Shown: positions 9,940 through 19,068 of the stretch, piece after piece
Layout of the letters: each line of letters opens with the position of its first letter
How positions within the stretch are numbered: position 1 is the stretch's first letter
From: Serratia sp. FDAARGOS_506
GTDB taxonomy: Bacteria > Pseudomonadota > Gammaproteobacteria > Enterobacterales > Enterobacteriaceae
NCBI RefSeq assembly: GCF_003812745.1
Contig: NZ_CP033831.1
Coordinates: 4,402,001 to 4,466,000, forward strand
Direction: 5' to 3'
Length of the DNA stretch: 64,000 nucleotides
Made by a program: the position numbers and the translations under genes
Notes under the pieces: model-generated
Databases searched by the model: none
What the model was told of the DNA's origin: nothing
What the model saw: only the letters and a program-made list of their open reading frames with translations

Positions 9940-11961
9940 TTATGCGGCGGCGTCCGTCAGACGCTTTTCACGGTTCAAGGTTTGCAACGCCGAGACATCG
10001 ACGATCAATGCCACGCTGCCGTCGCCCAAAATGGTCGCGGCGGAGATGCCCGGCACTTTGCGGTAGTTGCTTTCCAGATTCTTCACCACCACCTGGTGCT
10101 GGCCGATCAGCTGATCTACCAGCAGCGCATAGCGGCGGCCGGCGCTTTGCAGGATAACTACGATGCCCTGCGTAGCGTCGGTTTTGGCACCTTCCACTTC
10201 GAATACCCGATACAGCTCCACCAACGGCAGGTATTCGCCGCGCACCTGCAGCACGCGCTCGCCCCCGGCCAGCGGATGCAGATCTTCTGCCTGCGGCTGC
10301 AGCGACTCCATCACCGCATTCAGCGGCAGGATAAAGACTTCGTCGTTCACCTTGACCGACATGCCATCGAGGATCGCCAGGGTCAGTGGCAGCAGGATGC
10401 GGATGGTGGTGCCTTTACCGGCCTGCGAACGGATCTCGACGTGGCCGCCCATCTCCTGAATATTCCGTTTCACCACGTCCATGCCAACGCCGCGGCCGGA
10501 AACGTCGGTCACCTGCTCAGCGGTGGAGAAGCCCGGTGCAAAGATCAGCATGCCAACCTCTTCGTCGCTCATGCTGTCGCTGACCGCCAACCCCTGTGAA
10601 GCGGCCTTGGCGAGAATTTTTTCACGGTTCAGGCCGGCGCCGTCGTCGATGACCTCAATACAGATGTTGCCGCCCTGGTGTTCGGCCGACAGCACCAGAT
10701 TGCCCACCGCCGACTTGCCGGCGGCGATGCGAGTGGCCGGCTCTTCGATACCGTGATCGAGGCTGTTGCGCACCAGGTGCGTCAATGGATCGATAATGCG
10801 TTCGATCAGGCTCTTGTCCAGTTCGGTGGAACTGCCCTGCAGCGTCAGCTCCACCTGCTTGTTCAGCTTGCCGGCCAGATCGCGCACCAGACGCGGATAG
10901 CGGCTGAAGACGTATTCCATCGGCATCATGCGGATCGACATTACCGACTCTTGAAGATCGCGCGCGTTACGCTCCAGCTGGCTCATGCTGTTCAGCAGGT
11001 CGCCATGGTTCACCGGATCGAGCGTGCCGGAGCGTTGCGCCAGCATCGACTGAGTGATCACCAACTCGCCCACCAGGTTGATCAGCTGATCCACCTTTTC
11101 CACCGCCACGCGAATGCTGGTGGACTCGCTCGCCTTGGCGCGCGCTTTCGGCGCTTCCGCCGGTGCGGCGGCCGGTTTGGCGGCCTGCGGCGCGGCGTTC
11201 GCGACCGGCGCAGGCGCAGACTCCGGCACGGCGACCGCTTCCGGTAAACTCGCTTCTGCGATAGCCGGTTCGCTCTGCGTCGGCGTCGAGAAGCTGATTT
11301 GTTCCGGTTCCAGCACGAAGCACAGCACCGCGCTGATGTCGTCTTCGCTGGCAGAGGTGAGCAACGTCACGTCCAGACTGTGTTCTGTCTGATGAGGGTC
11401 TTTAACCTCGCCGAGGTTGCCCAGCTCTTCCAACATCAAGGGGATTTCACTGGCTTTCAGCCCGTTCAGGCTGATGCGCATGCCGCCTTCGATCGCCGCC
11501 GGCGCAGCCGCCGGCTTCACGACAGGCTGCTGAACGGCAGGTTGAGCCGCAGGCGCCTCCTGCTGCTGTTGTGCTTCCAACGCCAGCTGGCGCAGCGCCT
11601 GGCAAATGTATTCGAAGCTTTCGGCGTCAGGCTGTTGCGAGGTTTTATAGGCGTCCAGTTGCTCCTGCATAATGTCTTTGGTTTCCAGAAACAGGTTGAT
11701 AATCTCGGTGCTCAGGCTCATTTCCTGGCGTCTTGCACCGTCCAGCAGGTTCTCCAGCAGGTGGGTGGTTTCCTGCAGCACCGAAAAGCCAAAGGTCGCC
11801 GCGCCGCCCTTGATCGAGTGCGCCGCGCGGAAGATGGCGTTCAACGGCTCGATATCGGGAGCCAACGGATCCAGCTCCAGCAGGTGTTGCTCCATGTCGG
11901 CCAGCAACTCGTCCGCCTCATCAAAGAAGGTCTGATAAAAATCGCTAATGTCCATGCTCAC
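9940..11961 (-). CDS. cheA: CheA, chemotaxis histidine kinase
   Basis: The protein has 673 residues. P1 (about 1-130) carries phospho-accepting His48 in [11 protein letters not shown] proline/alanine linker leads to P2, the CheY/CheB-binding domain (about 160-230). A second Ala/Pro-rich linker precedes P3, the dimerisation helices (about 270-345). P4, the ATPase, shows the N box ([12 protein letters not shown]), G1 (DDGAGL) and G2 (GRGVGMDVV). P5, the CheW-like regulatory domain, is at the C-terminus. The ATG overlaps the motB stop in an ATGA junction. Confidence 0.97.
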   Translation of the reverse strand: MSMDISDFYQTFFDEADELLADMEQHLLELDPLAPDIEPLNAIFRAAHSIKGGAATFGFSVLQETTHLLENLLDGARRQEMSLSTEIINLFLETKDIMQEQLDAYKTSQQPDAESFEYICQALRQLALEAQQQQEAPAAQPAVQQPVVKPAAAPAAIEGGMRISLNGLKASEIPLMLEELGNLGEVKDPHQTEHSLDVTLLTSASEDDISAVLCFVLEPEQISFSTPTQSEPAIAEASLPEAVAVPESAPAPVANAAPQAAKPAAAPAEAPKARAKASESTSIRVAVEKVDQLINLVGELVITQSMLAQRSGTLDPVNHGDLLNSMSQLERNARDLQESVMSIRMMPMEYVFSRYPRLVRDLAGKLNKQVELTLQGSSTELDKSLIERIIDPLTHLVRNSLDHGIEEPATRIAAGKSAVGNLVLSAEHQGGNICIEVIDDGAGLNREKILAKAASQGLAVSDSMSDEEVGMLIFAPGFSTAEQVTDVSGRGVGMDVVKRNIQEMGGHVEIRSQAGKGTTIRILLPLTLAILDGMSVKVNDEVFILPLNAVMESLQPQAEDLHPLAGGERVLQVRGEYLPLVELYRVFEVEGAKTDATQGIVVILQSAGRRYALLVDQLIGQHQVVVKNLESNYRKVPGISAATILGDGSVALIVDVSALQTLNREKRLTDAAA

Positions 11962-13034
11962 GGGGTCACCTCTGGCTGTGAGTCGCGGTTAGTCGGTGCG
12001 GGGGCGGCCGCCGGTTGTTCCGGCGTTTGGCCGGCCGTGGCTATCGCCGGGGATGCCTGCGATTGACCGACGGAGTCCGTTGCCGGCAACGGCGTTGGCT
12101 CAGTCGGCGTTGCCGATTGGGATTCCGGCGTTTGGCTGGCCGGCGCAGTCGCCGACGGAGCCAGTTGCTTCAAGCTGTCCGGCTGGGCAATATCCATCGC
12201 GTTGCTTTCGGCATTTTCGTGTTCGATGCCTTCTTGCGTTTCCTTATTCAGCACCAGCACGGTGATGCGACGGTTAATCGCGTCATCGGCGCCGTGCTGC
12301 TTCAGGCTCATGGTCGCCGCCATGCCCACCACCCGCAGCACCTTGCCTTCCGCCAGGCCGCCGGCGATCAGCTCGCGCCGAGAGGCGTTAGCGCGATCGG
12401 CCGACAATTCCCAGTTGCTGTAGCCGCGCTCGCCGGTGGCATAAGGGATATCATCGGTGTGGCCGGACAGGCTGATCTTGTTCGGCAAGTCGTTGAGGAT
12501 CGGCGCTATCGCCCGCAGAATATCGCGCATATAGCTTTCGACCTGCGCGCTGCCGGTTTTGAACATCGGCCGGTTCTGACTATCGATAATCTGGATGCGC
12601 AGCCCTTCGTCCATCATGTTGATCAACAGGTGCGGACGCAGCGCCTTCAGGCGCGGATCGGACTCAATCAACTCATCAAGCTTTTCGCGCAGCTTATTCA
12701 GGCGCAGCTCTTCGGCGCGTTTGTCCGGCGAATCGACCTGTTTTCTCACCAGGCCGTGCTGCTGCGTAGGATCGTCACCGCCCCCCGGAATTGGGCTGCT
12801 TTCGGAACTGCTCTTGTCGCCGCTGGTCAGGGCGACCTTGAGCGGCGTGCGGAAATATTCGGCGATTTGCGTCAGCTCCTGCGGGCTGGCGATCGCCAGC
12901 AGCCACATCACCAGGAAGAACGCCATCATCGCCGTCATAAAATCGGCATAAGCGATCTTCCAGGAGCCGCCGTGATGGGCGGCATGATGCGACTTGCGCT
13001 TTCTGACCAGAACGACCGGGTGATTCTGTTTCAT
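11958..13034 (-). CDS. motB: MotB, flagellar stator, peptidoglycan-anchored
   Basis: MotB is 358 residues, about 50 longer than E. coli MotB (308) because of a Pro/Ala/Thr/Gln-rich C-terminal tail. The single N-terminal membrane helix contains the essential proton-accepting Asp (YADFMTAMM, residue 31, equivalent to E. coli Asp32). The plug follows with EYFRTPL, then an OmpA-like peptidoglycan-binding domain with ISLSGHTDD and [16 protein letters not shown]. The start overlaps motA by 4 bases and the end overlaps cheA by 4. The tail is probably a disordered periplasmic extension. Confidence 0.97.
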   Translation of the reverse strand: MKQNHPVVLVRKRKSHHAAHHGGSWKIAYADFMTAMMAFFLVMWLLAIASPQELTQIAEYFRTPLKVALTSGDKSSSESSPIPGGGDDPTQQHGLVRKQVDSPDKRAEELRLNKLREKLDELIESDPRLKALRPHLLINMMDEGLRIQIIDSQNRPMFKTGSAQVESYMRDILRAIAPILNDLPNKISLSGHTDDIPYATGERGYSNWELSADRANASRRELIAGGLAEGKVLRVVGMAATMSLKQHGADDAINRRITVLVLNKETQEGIEHENAESNAMDIAQPDSLKQLAPSATAPASQTPESQSATPTEPTPLPATDSVGQSQASPAIATAGQTPEQPAAAPAPTNRDSQPEVTP

Positions 13035-13927
13035 GCTTCTTCTTCTTCCGTCGCCTGCTGCGCCGGCGCTTTCACGCGGCGCACGTGTTCTTCCAGCTCA
13101 ACGAAAGAAGGACGTTCGGTGGTATACAGCGTTTTACGGCCGAACTCGACCGCGATCTGCGGCGCGTAGCCGTTCAGGCTCGACAGCAGCGTAACCTTGA
13201 TGCACTGCATCATCTTGACGTTTTCGGCGCTTTTTTGGCGCAGCAACGTGGCCAGCGGCGAGATGAAACCGTAGGCCAGCAAAATGCCGAGGAAAGTACC
13301 GACCATGGCGTTAGCGATCAGCGCCCCCAGTTCCGCGGCCGGCCGGTCTGCCGAAGCCAGGGCGTGCACCACTCCCATCACCGCCGCGACGATGCCGAAC
13401 GCAGGTAAGGAGTCGCCCACCATCGCCAGGCTGCCGGCGGGCACTTCACTTTCCTGCTCGTAGGTTTCGATCTCTTCGTCCATCAGCGCTTCGATCTCGA
13501 ACGCATTCATATTGCCGCTCACCATCAGCCGTAAATAATCGGTAATGAACTCCACCAGGGTGTTATCGGCAAGGATGCGCGGATAATTAGAGAAAATTTC
13601 ACTTTCTTGCGGATTATCGATGTCGAACTCGAGCGACAGCATGCCTTGCTGACGCGATTTGGCCAGCAGGCGGAACAACAGCGCCATCAGATCCATGTAC
13701 AGATCTTTGTTGTATTTGGAACGGCGCATCAGCCGCGGCAGCGCGCGCAACGTAGCCTTGATCGCCTTGCCGTTGTTGCCGACGATGAAAGCGCCGACCC
13801 CCGCTCCGCCGATAATCAGAAACTCCGCCGGTTGATATAACGCCCCGAGATGACCGCCCACGATCAGGTAGCCGCCAAACACCGCACCCAATACCACGAG
13901 ATAACCCAAAATAACTAGCACACGCAT
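13031..13927 (-). CDS. motA: MotA, flagellar stator proton channel
   Basis: MotA has 298 residues (E. coli 295) and four membrane helices: two near the N-terminus and two after residue 170. Between them is a cytoplasmic loop with the charged torque-generating segment ([12 protein letters not shown] to SLEFDIDNP). The conserved prolines [16 protein letters not shown] and [14 protein letters not shown] are present. It forms the proton-driven stator with MotB. It is the first gene of motAB-cheAW, lying 139 bases after flhC. A sigma-28 promoter is expected there, but I found no good match. Confidence 0.97.
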   Translation of the reverse strand: MRVLVILGYLVVLGAVFGGYLIVGGHLGALYQPAEFLIIGGAGVGAFIVGNNGKAIKATLRALPRLMRRSKYNKDLYMDLMALLFRLLAKSRQQGMLSLEFDIDNPQESEIFSNYPRILADNTLVEFITDYLRLMVSGNMNAFEIEALMDEEIETYEQESEVPAGSLAMVGDSLPAFGIVAAVMGVVHALASADRPAAELGALIANAMVGTFLGILLAYGFISPLATLLRQKSAENVKMMQCIKVTLLSSLNGYAPQIAVEFGRKTLYTTERPSFVELEEHVRRVKAPAQQATEEEEA

Positions 13928-13999
13928 TCCTTAAATTAACAATGTGGATGGAAGGTGGGGCAAACGCGCCCTGGCGCAACAGACCAGGCTGCGTGTCTG

Positions 14000-14017
14000 G
14001 GGGCGGCATGCCGCCCC
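14000..14017 (-). terminator. GC-rich palindrome in the flhC-motA gap
   Basis: GGGGCGGCATGCCGCCCC is a perfect 18-bp palindrome halfway between flhC and motA. It can fold with a 7-bp stem and a CATG loop. No U-run follows, so intrinsic termination is uncertain. Confidence 0.45.
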
Positions 14018-14038
14018 TGCGTATCACACGTCGGTATT

Positions 14039-14059
14039 CATTGCCGAGAGCCGGCAATG
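14039..14059 (-). terminator. Stem-loop directly after flhC
   Basis: An 8-bp perfect stem (CATTGCCG with CGGCAATG) and a 5-base loop start 8 bases after the flhC stop codon. Together with the palindrome at 14000-14017 it probably ends or protects the flhDC mRNA. Confidence 0.5.
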
Positions 14060-14066
14060 TGGCGGC

Positions 14067-14651
14067 TCAAATGGCGCGTTTGACCTGCTCGTCCAGCAGT
14101 TGAGGAATAATATCGGCCAGTTGCGGCGAAAGTTTACGTCTTTTTACGGCGCGGGATGGGGGTTGGCATAAACTGCAGATGAAACCGTTCAGCGGCTGGT
14201 GCGCGTGGGTGATAAATGCGCCGCCGCAGCAGCTGCAGGCGGAAAGCTGCAGCATGCCGCTGTCGACGAAACGCACCAGCGTCCAGGCGCGGGTCAGCGC
14301 CAGCAGCGGCGCATCGCCGGCCTGCTGAGGGCACTGCTCCAGGTAGAGGCGATAGGCTTTAATCACCGCTTCCACACCGCTGCACTGCCCGCTTTTCATC
14401 AGAAACAGGTAGGCGTTGTAAAACATCGAGGAGTGAATATTCTGTTCCCAAGTCATAAACCAGTCGGTTGAGAACGGCAGCATCCCTTTTGGCGGCGGGC
14501 TACCGCGCAACTCCTTATAAAGTTTAATCAAGCGCCCGCGGCTGAGCTGGGTTTCGCTCTCCAGCATCTGCAAACGGGCTCCCAGTGAAATCAGCTCCAT
14601 GGCGAGCTGAATGTCCTTGGCTTCTTGAACAATACTTTTTTCAACCATCAT
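14067..14651 (-). CDS. flhC: FlhC, flagellar master regulator subunit
   Basis: FlhC forms the FlhD4C2 activator of class II flagellar genes with FlhD. It has 194 residues if the first of two adjacent ATGs is used (193 from the second). The sequence is close to E. coli FlhC throughout ([31 protein letters not shown]). The zinc-binding cysteines appear as CSCCGG and CSLC near residues 137-160. The first ATG overlaps the flhD stop in a TGATG junction, giving coupled translation. Confidence 0.97.
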   Translation of the reverse strand: MMVEKSIVQEAKDIQLAMELISLGARLQMLESETQLSRGRLIKLYKELRGSPPPKGMLPFSTDWFMTWEQNIHSSMFYNAYLFLMKSGQCSGVEAVIKAYRLYLEQCPQQAGDAPLLALTRAWTLVRFVDSGMLQLSACSCCGGAFITHAHQPLNGFICSLCQPPSRAVKRRKLSPQLADIIPQLLDEQVKRAI

Positions 14652-15010
14652 CAGGCTCTTTTCTTCGTCGGGCTAGCGTCTTTAGTCGATAGCTCTTGCA
14701 GTAAATGGCTTGATAGCAAAATGCCGGTATGGATTTGTTGCAGATCGTCGACGCGCGACTCTTTGGTCAGGCGTTCGATGGTCTGGTGATCGTTAAAGCG
14801 GAAGTGGCAAACCAGCTGGTTGGTCTCGGCCAGTTTAACCATTTGCGGCAAAGTCAGCTGCGCCAACGCGTCGGCCATGGTTTCATCGATACCAAGGCGG
14901 AACATTGCGGACGCTTTTTCATCGTTGATCAAACGCTGTGCTAAAAGTAAATATGACAAATTGATGTCATAAATATGCTTAAGTAATTCAGACGTACCCA
15001 TATTCCCCAT
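14651..15010 (-). CDS. flhD: FlhD, flagellar master regulator subunit
   Basis: FlhD has 119 residues from [10 protein letters not shown]; a start three codons later (MGTSELL) would give 116, and both forms exist in databases for E. coli. The conserved core ([38 protein letters not shown]) identifies it. It is the first gene of the flhDC operon and is separated from the next recognised gene by over 1.3 kb of AT-rich DNA that holds its regulatory sites. The leader is predicted to be about 250 bases. Confidence 0.97.
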   Translation of the reverse strand: MGNMGTSELLKHIYDINLSYLLLAQRLINDEKASAMFRLGIDETMADALAQLTLPQMVKLAETNQLVCHFRFNDHQTIERLTKESRVDDLQQIHTGILLSSHLLQELSTKDASPTKKRA

Positions 15011-15245
15011 CCCGACAGACTATGTTTAAAAACATACGCTGGGTGATAAATTTTATCGCCCGTGACTTGGGTTGTTTCCCAAAGTTGGCAAATTAATCTC
15101 TCAAAAACGACTGCTATAATTTTCGCCAATCGCTAAATTCGACCACTGTTCAGTATTTGCTACGAGCGTAAACCAACGTGTATGGATGTACAGCATTCTG
15201 CTTCGATAGTGTTTAGTCACCATGAAACTATTTTTACAAATTTAA

Positions 15246-15259
15246 TAAGATTATTCCTA
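15246..15259. promoter_or_regulatory. RcsAB box in the flhDC leader
   Basis: TAAGATTATTCCTA matches the RcsAB consensus (TAAGAATATTCCTA) at 13 of 14 positions. Read on the flhD strand it is TAGGAATAATCTTA, nearly the E. coli flhDC box. If transcription starts about 72 bases from the CRP centre, as in E. coli, this box falls at about +5 to +18, the position through which RcsB/RcsA represses flhDC in E. coli. Confidence 0.85.
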
Positions 15260-15269
15260 AAGCAGCGCA

Positions 15270-15299
15270 ACTCTACCCCCGAACCATTAGCACACACAA
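15270..15299 (-). promoter_or_regulatory. Candidate flhDC sigma-70 core promoter
   Basis: On the minus strand TTGTGT (15294-15299) and TAGAGT (15270-15275) are 18 bases apart. Both hexamers are poor, as expected of an activator-dependent promoter. The inferred start near 15264 is about 72 bases from the CRP centre and about 254 bases upstream of flhD. Confidence 0.5.
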
Positions 15300-15327
15300 T
15301 GTAAGTGAGAGGCAATTTTAAATACAA

Positions 15328-15343
15328 TGTGACATAGATCACA
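15328..15343. promoter_or_regulatory. crp site: CRP-cAMP site upstream of flhDC
   Basis: TGTGACATAGATCACA fits the CRP half-sites TGTGA-N6-TCACA perfectly. Its centre (15335.5) is about 72 bases upstream of the candidate flhDC start, the class I position used at E. coli flhDC. Confidence 0.9.
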
Positions 15344-16030
15344 AAAATTAAAAATATTTAAACCAAATACCCCCAAATGCGCACATTTTTTGACCGCCAT
15401 TTTGGTCAAAAAATAGACATAGGTAAAAAAACGTCTTAAAAACAATGTTTATAAGCCAAAAAATTATCTTTTTTAGATCAATTCGAACAAAAGCATCACC
15501 AAACCAAAATAACAGAACAAAAATCTGCATATAGCCAACAAACTCAGCATAAATAACCAGTTAAGCTACTAAAAAATATCCAAGCTGAAAAATAACCAGC
15601 GTAAACTATAAGGTTATTAGCTATCAGATTTGACTTAATCCCCTCGCTTGAGGCTGTTCTAATTTTCAACATCAGGTGATAAGGGCTTATCAATGATTCG
15701 TTGACGTAGTGAACAAGCAAACAGACGTAACGATATGTTTCCGTATCAGCACGGCGAAAGAATGGTCTTTTTGCGTTAAATCACCCCCAAAACGGTATAT
15801 CGACCGCGCACTCTAAAACTTTAATGCTTTTTTATTTCTTTTCTGTCGCCGTTATAATTATTCCGCAGGTGAATAGATTATTAATGTCCCCCCGTTCCCG
15901 CCCCTTCATTGCCATAAAATAAAACGCAGTTTTGTTTTACCCTCCCTGATCTTTGGATCGGAGAGACCGAGCACCAATGCAAGCGGCGATGAAAAACACC
16001 GCGTAACGCCGTTGCGCCTCTTTGGACAGA

Positions 16031-16054
16031 TGAAAAAAACGCCGCAAAAGCGGC
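16031..16054 (-). terminator. Rho-independent terminator on the minus strand with no gene upstream
   Basis: On the minus strand GCCGC-TTTT-GCGGC is followed at once by G and seven T residues, a textbook intrinsic terminator. The nearest upstream minus-strand sequence (16055-16339) has no convincing gene, so it may end a small RNA. Confidence 0.75.
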
Positions 16055-16339
16055 ATCGCGCACTTGCGCGTAGCAGGAACAGCGGTGCTTCTGCCGTCAG
16101 CCAGCCCTGAGACTTTCCCTATTTCTTCATTTATCAGCAGGATGAGATTGCTGATGGCACACTTGCATATTATGATTTATCAAAGCGCCGCCACAGGCGA
16201 CGCCTCATTATTACCCAGTGCAATTTATCTACTTGAAATGATTTTTGTCAGGTCGTACATCACTGCCTCGGCGGCGTTGCCGTGAGCCGCTGATGTGTTA
16301 TTCACCCGGCTTCAACTATTAACAGGCTATATTTTAATC

Positions 16340-16555
16340 ATGACCGATACGCTCGAATATCTGCTGACATTCCGTAAATGCTCCTCTTTGGACAGCCTGG
16401 AAAAGGTGTACGACAAACTGAACTACTCCATTGAAAATGATACAGAAATGAGCAACATGTACCGCGCCGCCGACCACCGTCGCGCCGAGCTGGTTGCCGG
16501 TAAATTGTTCGATCTGGGCAAGGTACCGAAAACGCTGTGGGCGCAGGTGCTTTAA
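16340..16555 (+). CDS. cnu: Cnu/YdgT-like Hha-family nucleoid modulator
   Basis: This 71-residue Hha/YmoA-family protein works by binding H-NS or StpA rather than by strong DNA binding of its own. The pattern [37 protein letters not shown] and LFDLGKVP is closer to Cnu (YdgT) than to Hha, and the length is identical to E. coli Cnu. The start MTDTLEYLL is chosen over one 15 codons upstream because it matches the family N-terminus. In E. coli cnu sits elsewhere (near the rsx genes), so this may be a relocated copy or a second paralogue. Its position next to AT-rich flhDC control DNA is suggestive of a link to H-NS regulation, but that is inference. Confidence 0.88.
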   Translation: MTDTLEYLLTFRKCSSLDSLEKVYDKLNYSIENDTEMSNMYRAADHRRAELVAGKLFDLGKVPKTLWAQVL

Positions 16556-16567
16556 TTCAGCGAAATT

Positions 16568-16635
16568 ACGTGCGGCAACGGTTTTATCTTTTATTGCTAT
16601 ATAACCGGCCAAACTCAGCTTTTATTGCCGCACGT
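16568..16635. repeat. 11-bp perfect inverted repeat between cnu and uspC
   Basis: ACGTGCGGCAA (16568-16578) is repeated as TTGCCGCACGT (16625-16635). Inside lie further pairable bases (CGGTT ... AACCG) and a T-rich loop. It could form a long stem in RNA and may terminate cnu transcription or structure the uspC leader. Confidence 0.5.
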
Positions 16636-16752
16636 GATGCGAAACACATTTATTACGCCAGCCAGGCTCTACCCTTTATCCGAGCGCAGCATTTTCTCTA
16701 AGGCCACCGACACGGCCGCCTGAAAAACGACGGATACGACAAGGAGTGGAAT

Positions 16753-17172
16753 ATGGGGTATCAAAACGTTCTGGTCACCGTCGCCGTCGCGCCTGACAGC
16801 CATCGCCTGGTGGAAAAGGCCGTCTCCATCGTTCGCCCCTACAGCGGCAGCATTACTCTATTAAGCACCCTTGCCAACCCGGAAATGTACAACAATTTCG
16901 CCGGGCCGATGCTGGGCGACTTACGCGCACTGATGGAGGAGGAAACGCGGCTGTTTATGGAGGAGCTGCGCCAACGCGCCGGTTATCCGATTGCCGATAC
17001 GCTGATCGTGCACGGCGAACTGGGTGACAGCCTGGAGTACGCCAGCCGCAACAGGCCGTTCGACCTGCTGCTCTGTGGCAATCACCGCGACGGCATGATG
17101 AACAAGGTCTCCTGTTCCGCCGCACGCTTCATCAATATCAGCCATATCGACGTGCTGATCGTCCCGCTCTAA
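16753..17172 (+). CDS. uspC: UspC, universal stress protein
   Basis: This 139-residue UspA-superfamily protein is cytoplasmic, with an alpha/beta nucleotide-binding-like fold. The N-terminus MGYQNVLVTVAVAPDS, the segment ARFINISHIDVLIVPL and overall length match E. coli UspC (142). uspC also lies beside flhDC in E. coli, which supports the assignment. UspC has been linked in E. coli to stress survival, motility and osmosensing through KdpD. A clear AAGGAG precedes the ATG. Confidence 0.92.
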   Translation: MGYQNVLVTVAVAPDSHRLVEKAVSIVRPYSGSITLLSTLANPEMYNNFAGPMLGDLRALMEEETRLFMEELRQRAGYPIADTLIVHGELGDSLEYASRNRPFDLLLCGNHRDGMMNKVSCSAARFINISHIDVLIVPL

Positions 17173-17257
17173 CGCTAAGCACATTCGGTAACGTTGCCCT
17201 GCCGCCCTTGAACTAGGCTTAACGAACCTTGTTTGTCGCAATGCAAAGGAGCTTTCG

Positions 17258-18289
17258 ATGTCCCCTTCTCAACAGAACCGTCGCTTCCTGCTGGCCTCGC
17301 GCCCGCACGGCGAACCGACGGCGGCGAACTTCCGTCTCGATACCGTCCCCGTGCCGCAGCCCGGCGCGGGGCAGCTGTTGCTGCGCACCGTTTATCTGTC
17401 GTTGGATCCTTATATGCGCGGACGCATGAGCGATGCCCCTTCCTATGCACCGCCGGTCGAGATCGGTCAGGTCATGGTGGGCGGTACGGTATCGCGCGTT
17501 GAGGCCTCACAACATCCCGATTTCAGCGTCGGCGATTGGGTGTTGGGCTATGACGGCTGGCAGGATTACGCCCTGTCCGATGGCAACGGCCTGCGCAACC
17601 TCGGCCCGCACCTGTCGCATCCTTCCCGCCTGCTGGGCGTTCTGGGCATGCCGGGGTTTACCGCTTACATGGGATTGCTCGATATCGGCCAACCGCAGGC
17701 GGGTGAAACGCTGGTGGTAGCCGCAGCCAGCGGTGCGGTCGGTTCGGTGGTCGGCCAAATCGGGAAGCTGAAAGGTTGCCGCGTCGTCGGCGTTGCCGGC
17801 GGGGCGGAAAAATGCCGCTATGTGGTGGAAGAGTTGGGATTCGACGCCTGCATCGATCACCGCGCCCCGGACTTTGCCGACCAGTTGGCTGCCGCCTGCC
17901 CGCAGGGCATCGACATCTATTATGAAAACGTCGGCGGTGCGGTGTTCGACGCCGTGTTGCCACTGTTGAACGCCAAAGCGCGCATTCCAGTCTGCGGCAT
18001 CATAGCCCATTACAATGCCACCGGATTACCTGCCGGGCCGGACCGCTTGCCGCTGCTGGAAGGGCTGATCCTGCGTAAACGCATCCGTATGCAGGGCTTT
18101 ATCATCTTCGACGACTACGGCTCACGCTTTGATGAGTTCCTGCAACAGATGAGCAGCTGGGTCGAGCAGGGGAAAATCAAGTTCCGCGAAGACATCGTCG
18201 ACGGGCTGGAACAAGCCCCGCAGGCATTTATCGGTCTGCTGCAGGGCAAAAACTTCGGCAAGCTGGTGATCCGCGTCGCCGAGCAATAA
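17258..18289 (+). CDS. curA: CurA-type NADPH-dependent curcumin reductase (MDR family)
   Basis: This 343-residue zinc-free medium-chain reductase of the CurA/YncB type (E. coli CurA 345) reduces enone double bonds such as those of curcumin. The N-terminal half shows DPYMRGRM. The Rossmann half has the cofactor-binding stretch VVAAASGAVGSVVGQ and IDIYYENVGG, both characteristic of the leukotriene-B4-dehydrogenase-like group. No zinc ligands are seen. A good ribosome site (AAAGGAG) precedes the ATG. It is a single-gene unit ended by a perfect hairpin terminator, convergent with pcp. Confidence 0.9.
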   Translation: MSPSQQNRRFLLASRPHGEPTAANFRLDTVPVPQPGAGQLLLRTVYLSLDPYMRGRMSDAPSYAPPVEIGQVMVGGTVSRVEASQHPDFSVGDWVLGYDGWQDYALSDGNGLRNLGPHLSHPSRLLGVLGMPGFTAYMGLLDIGQPQAGETLVVAAASGAVGSVVGQIGKLKGCRVVGVAGGAEKCRYVVEELGFDACIDHRAPDFADQLAAACPQGIDIYYENVGGAVFDAVLPLLNAKARIPVCGIIAHYNATGLPAGPDRLPLLEGLILRKRIRMQGFIIFDDYGSRFDEFLQQMSSWVEQGKIKFREDIVDGLEQAPQAFIGLLQGKNFGKLVIRVAEQ

Positions 18290-18296
18290 CCGATAA

Positions 18297-18325
18297 CAGG
18301 GCGTGGTGCACCACGCCCTGCTTTT
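18297..18325 (+). terminator. Intrinsic terminator of curA
   Basis: Positions 18297-18320 form a perfect 24-bp palindrome (CAGGGCGTGG ... CCACGCCCTG) followed by C and TTTT. It sits 8 bases after the curA stop and touches the end of the convergent pcp gene, whose stop codon begins at 18326 on the minus strand. Confidence 0.9.
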
Positions 18326-18974
18326 AATGCACGGCGCCGTCACCGAATCGCGCATCCTCTTCTACCGTCAGCGTCACCTGCACAATAGTGCGCACTGCTT
18401 CTGCCATCGTCGCCAATGCCATACTCGGCTTGCCCGGATGCGCAGCCGCCAGTTCGTGGCTGTAGGGAATATGCACGAACCCGCCCCTGATCCCCGCGTG
18501 CTGCATCTCCAGATAGTGCCGCAGACCGTAAAAAATATGGTTGCAGTTATAAGTGCCTGCCGTATAAGAGATCGCCGCCGGGATCCCCTGCCGGCGGAGC
18601 TGCTGCACTGCGGCCTTAACGGGCAGCGTGCTGAAATATCCCACCGGCCCACCGGCGACCACCGGTACGTCGATCGGCTGTTGCCCCGCATTATCGGGAA
18701 TGCGGGCATCGATCAGATTGATGGCTACCCTTTCCAGCGATATCTCGGCCCGGCCCCCGGCTAGCCCCAGACAAATTACCGCCAGCGGCTGCAATGCCTC
18801 AATCGCTGCGATCAACCGCGTATTGGCCACGCCCAATACGCAGGGCAGCTCAAGCACCGCGATTTCCGCACCGGCTATCTGTTCACCGGCCAACGTCTGC
18901 ACTACCTGCCAGGAAGGATTCACCGCATCACCATCGAACGGCTCAATGCCGGTGATCAATACTTTGTTCATCAT
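18324..18974 (-). CDS. pcp: Pyroglutamyl-peptidase I
   Basis: This cytoplasmic cysteine peptidase (family C15) removes N-terminal pyroglutamate. It has 216 residues, the usual length. The catalytic residues are recognisable: Glu81 in GRAEISLERVAIN, Cys in TAGTYNCNHIFY (about residue 144), and His in GGFVHIPY (about 168). The residue before the TAG motif is Tyr rather than the commoner Asn, a small departure. Two adjacent ATGs (18974 and 18971) are possible starts; AGGGG precedes both. The gene is divergent from the LysR gene at 19069, with 94 bases between them. Confidence 0.93.
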   Translation of the reverse strand: MMNKVLITGIEPFDGDAVNPSWQVVQTLAGEQIAGAEIAVLELPCVLGVANTRLIAAIEALQPLAVICLGLAGGRAEISLERVAINLIDARIPDNAGQQPIDVPVVAGGPVGYFSTLPVKAAVQQLRRQGIPAAISYTAGTYNCNHIFYGLRHYLEMQHAGIRGGFVHIPYSHELAAAHPGKPSMALATMAEAVRTIVQVTLTVEEDARFGDGAVH

Positions 18975-19068
18975 TTCCCCTGATTGAAGGCTAAATTCGT
19001 GTGCTACCAGCCTAAAGAACGCAGTATGATTCTGGAAATGGATTATCTGTATATAGAGTATTCATAAA

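Larger units (their letters stand above)
15011..16339. other. AT-rich intergenic regulatory region between flhD and the Cnu gene
   Basis: About 1.3 kb contains no credible open frame; short frames here lack ribosome sites and family resemblance. The first 350 bases contain the flhDC leader, RcsAB box, core promoter and CRP site. The stretch 15345-15870 is strongly AT-rich, the kind of DNA usually bound by H-NS. Near 16031 there is a strong minus-strand terminator. Confidence 0.7.

Noticed and set aside
13928-14066. A sigma-28 promoter for motA
   Set aside because: Expected from E. coli, but no TAAAGTTT-N11-GCCGATAA-like pair with more than weak matches was found.
15348-15530. Small minus-strand frame in the flhDC upstream region
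   Set aside because: Lies in AT-rich DNA with a Phe/Leu-rich product, no ribosome site and no family resemblance; overlies the regulatory region.
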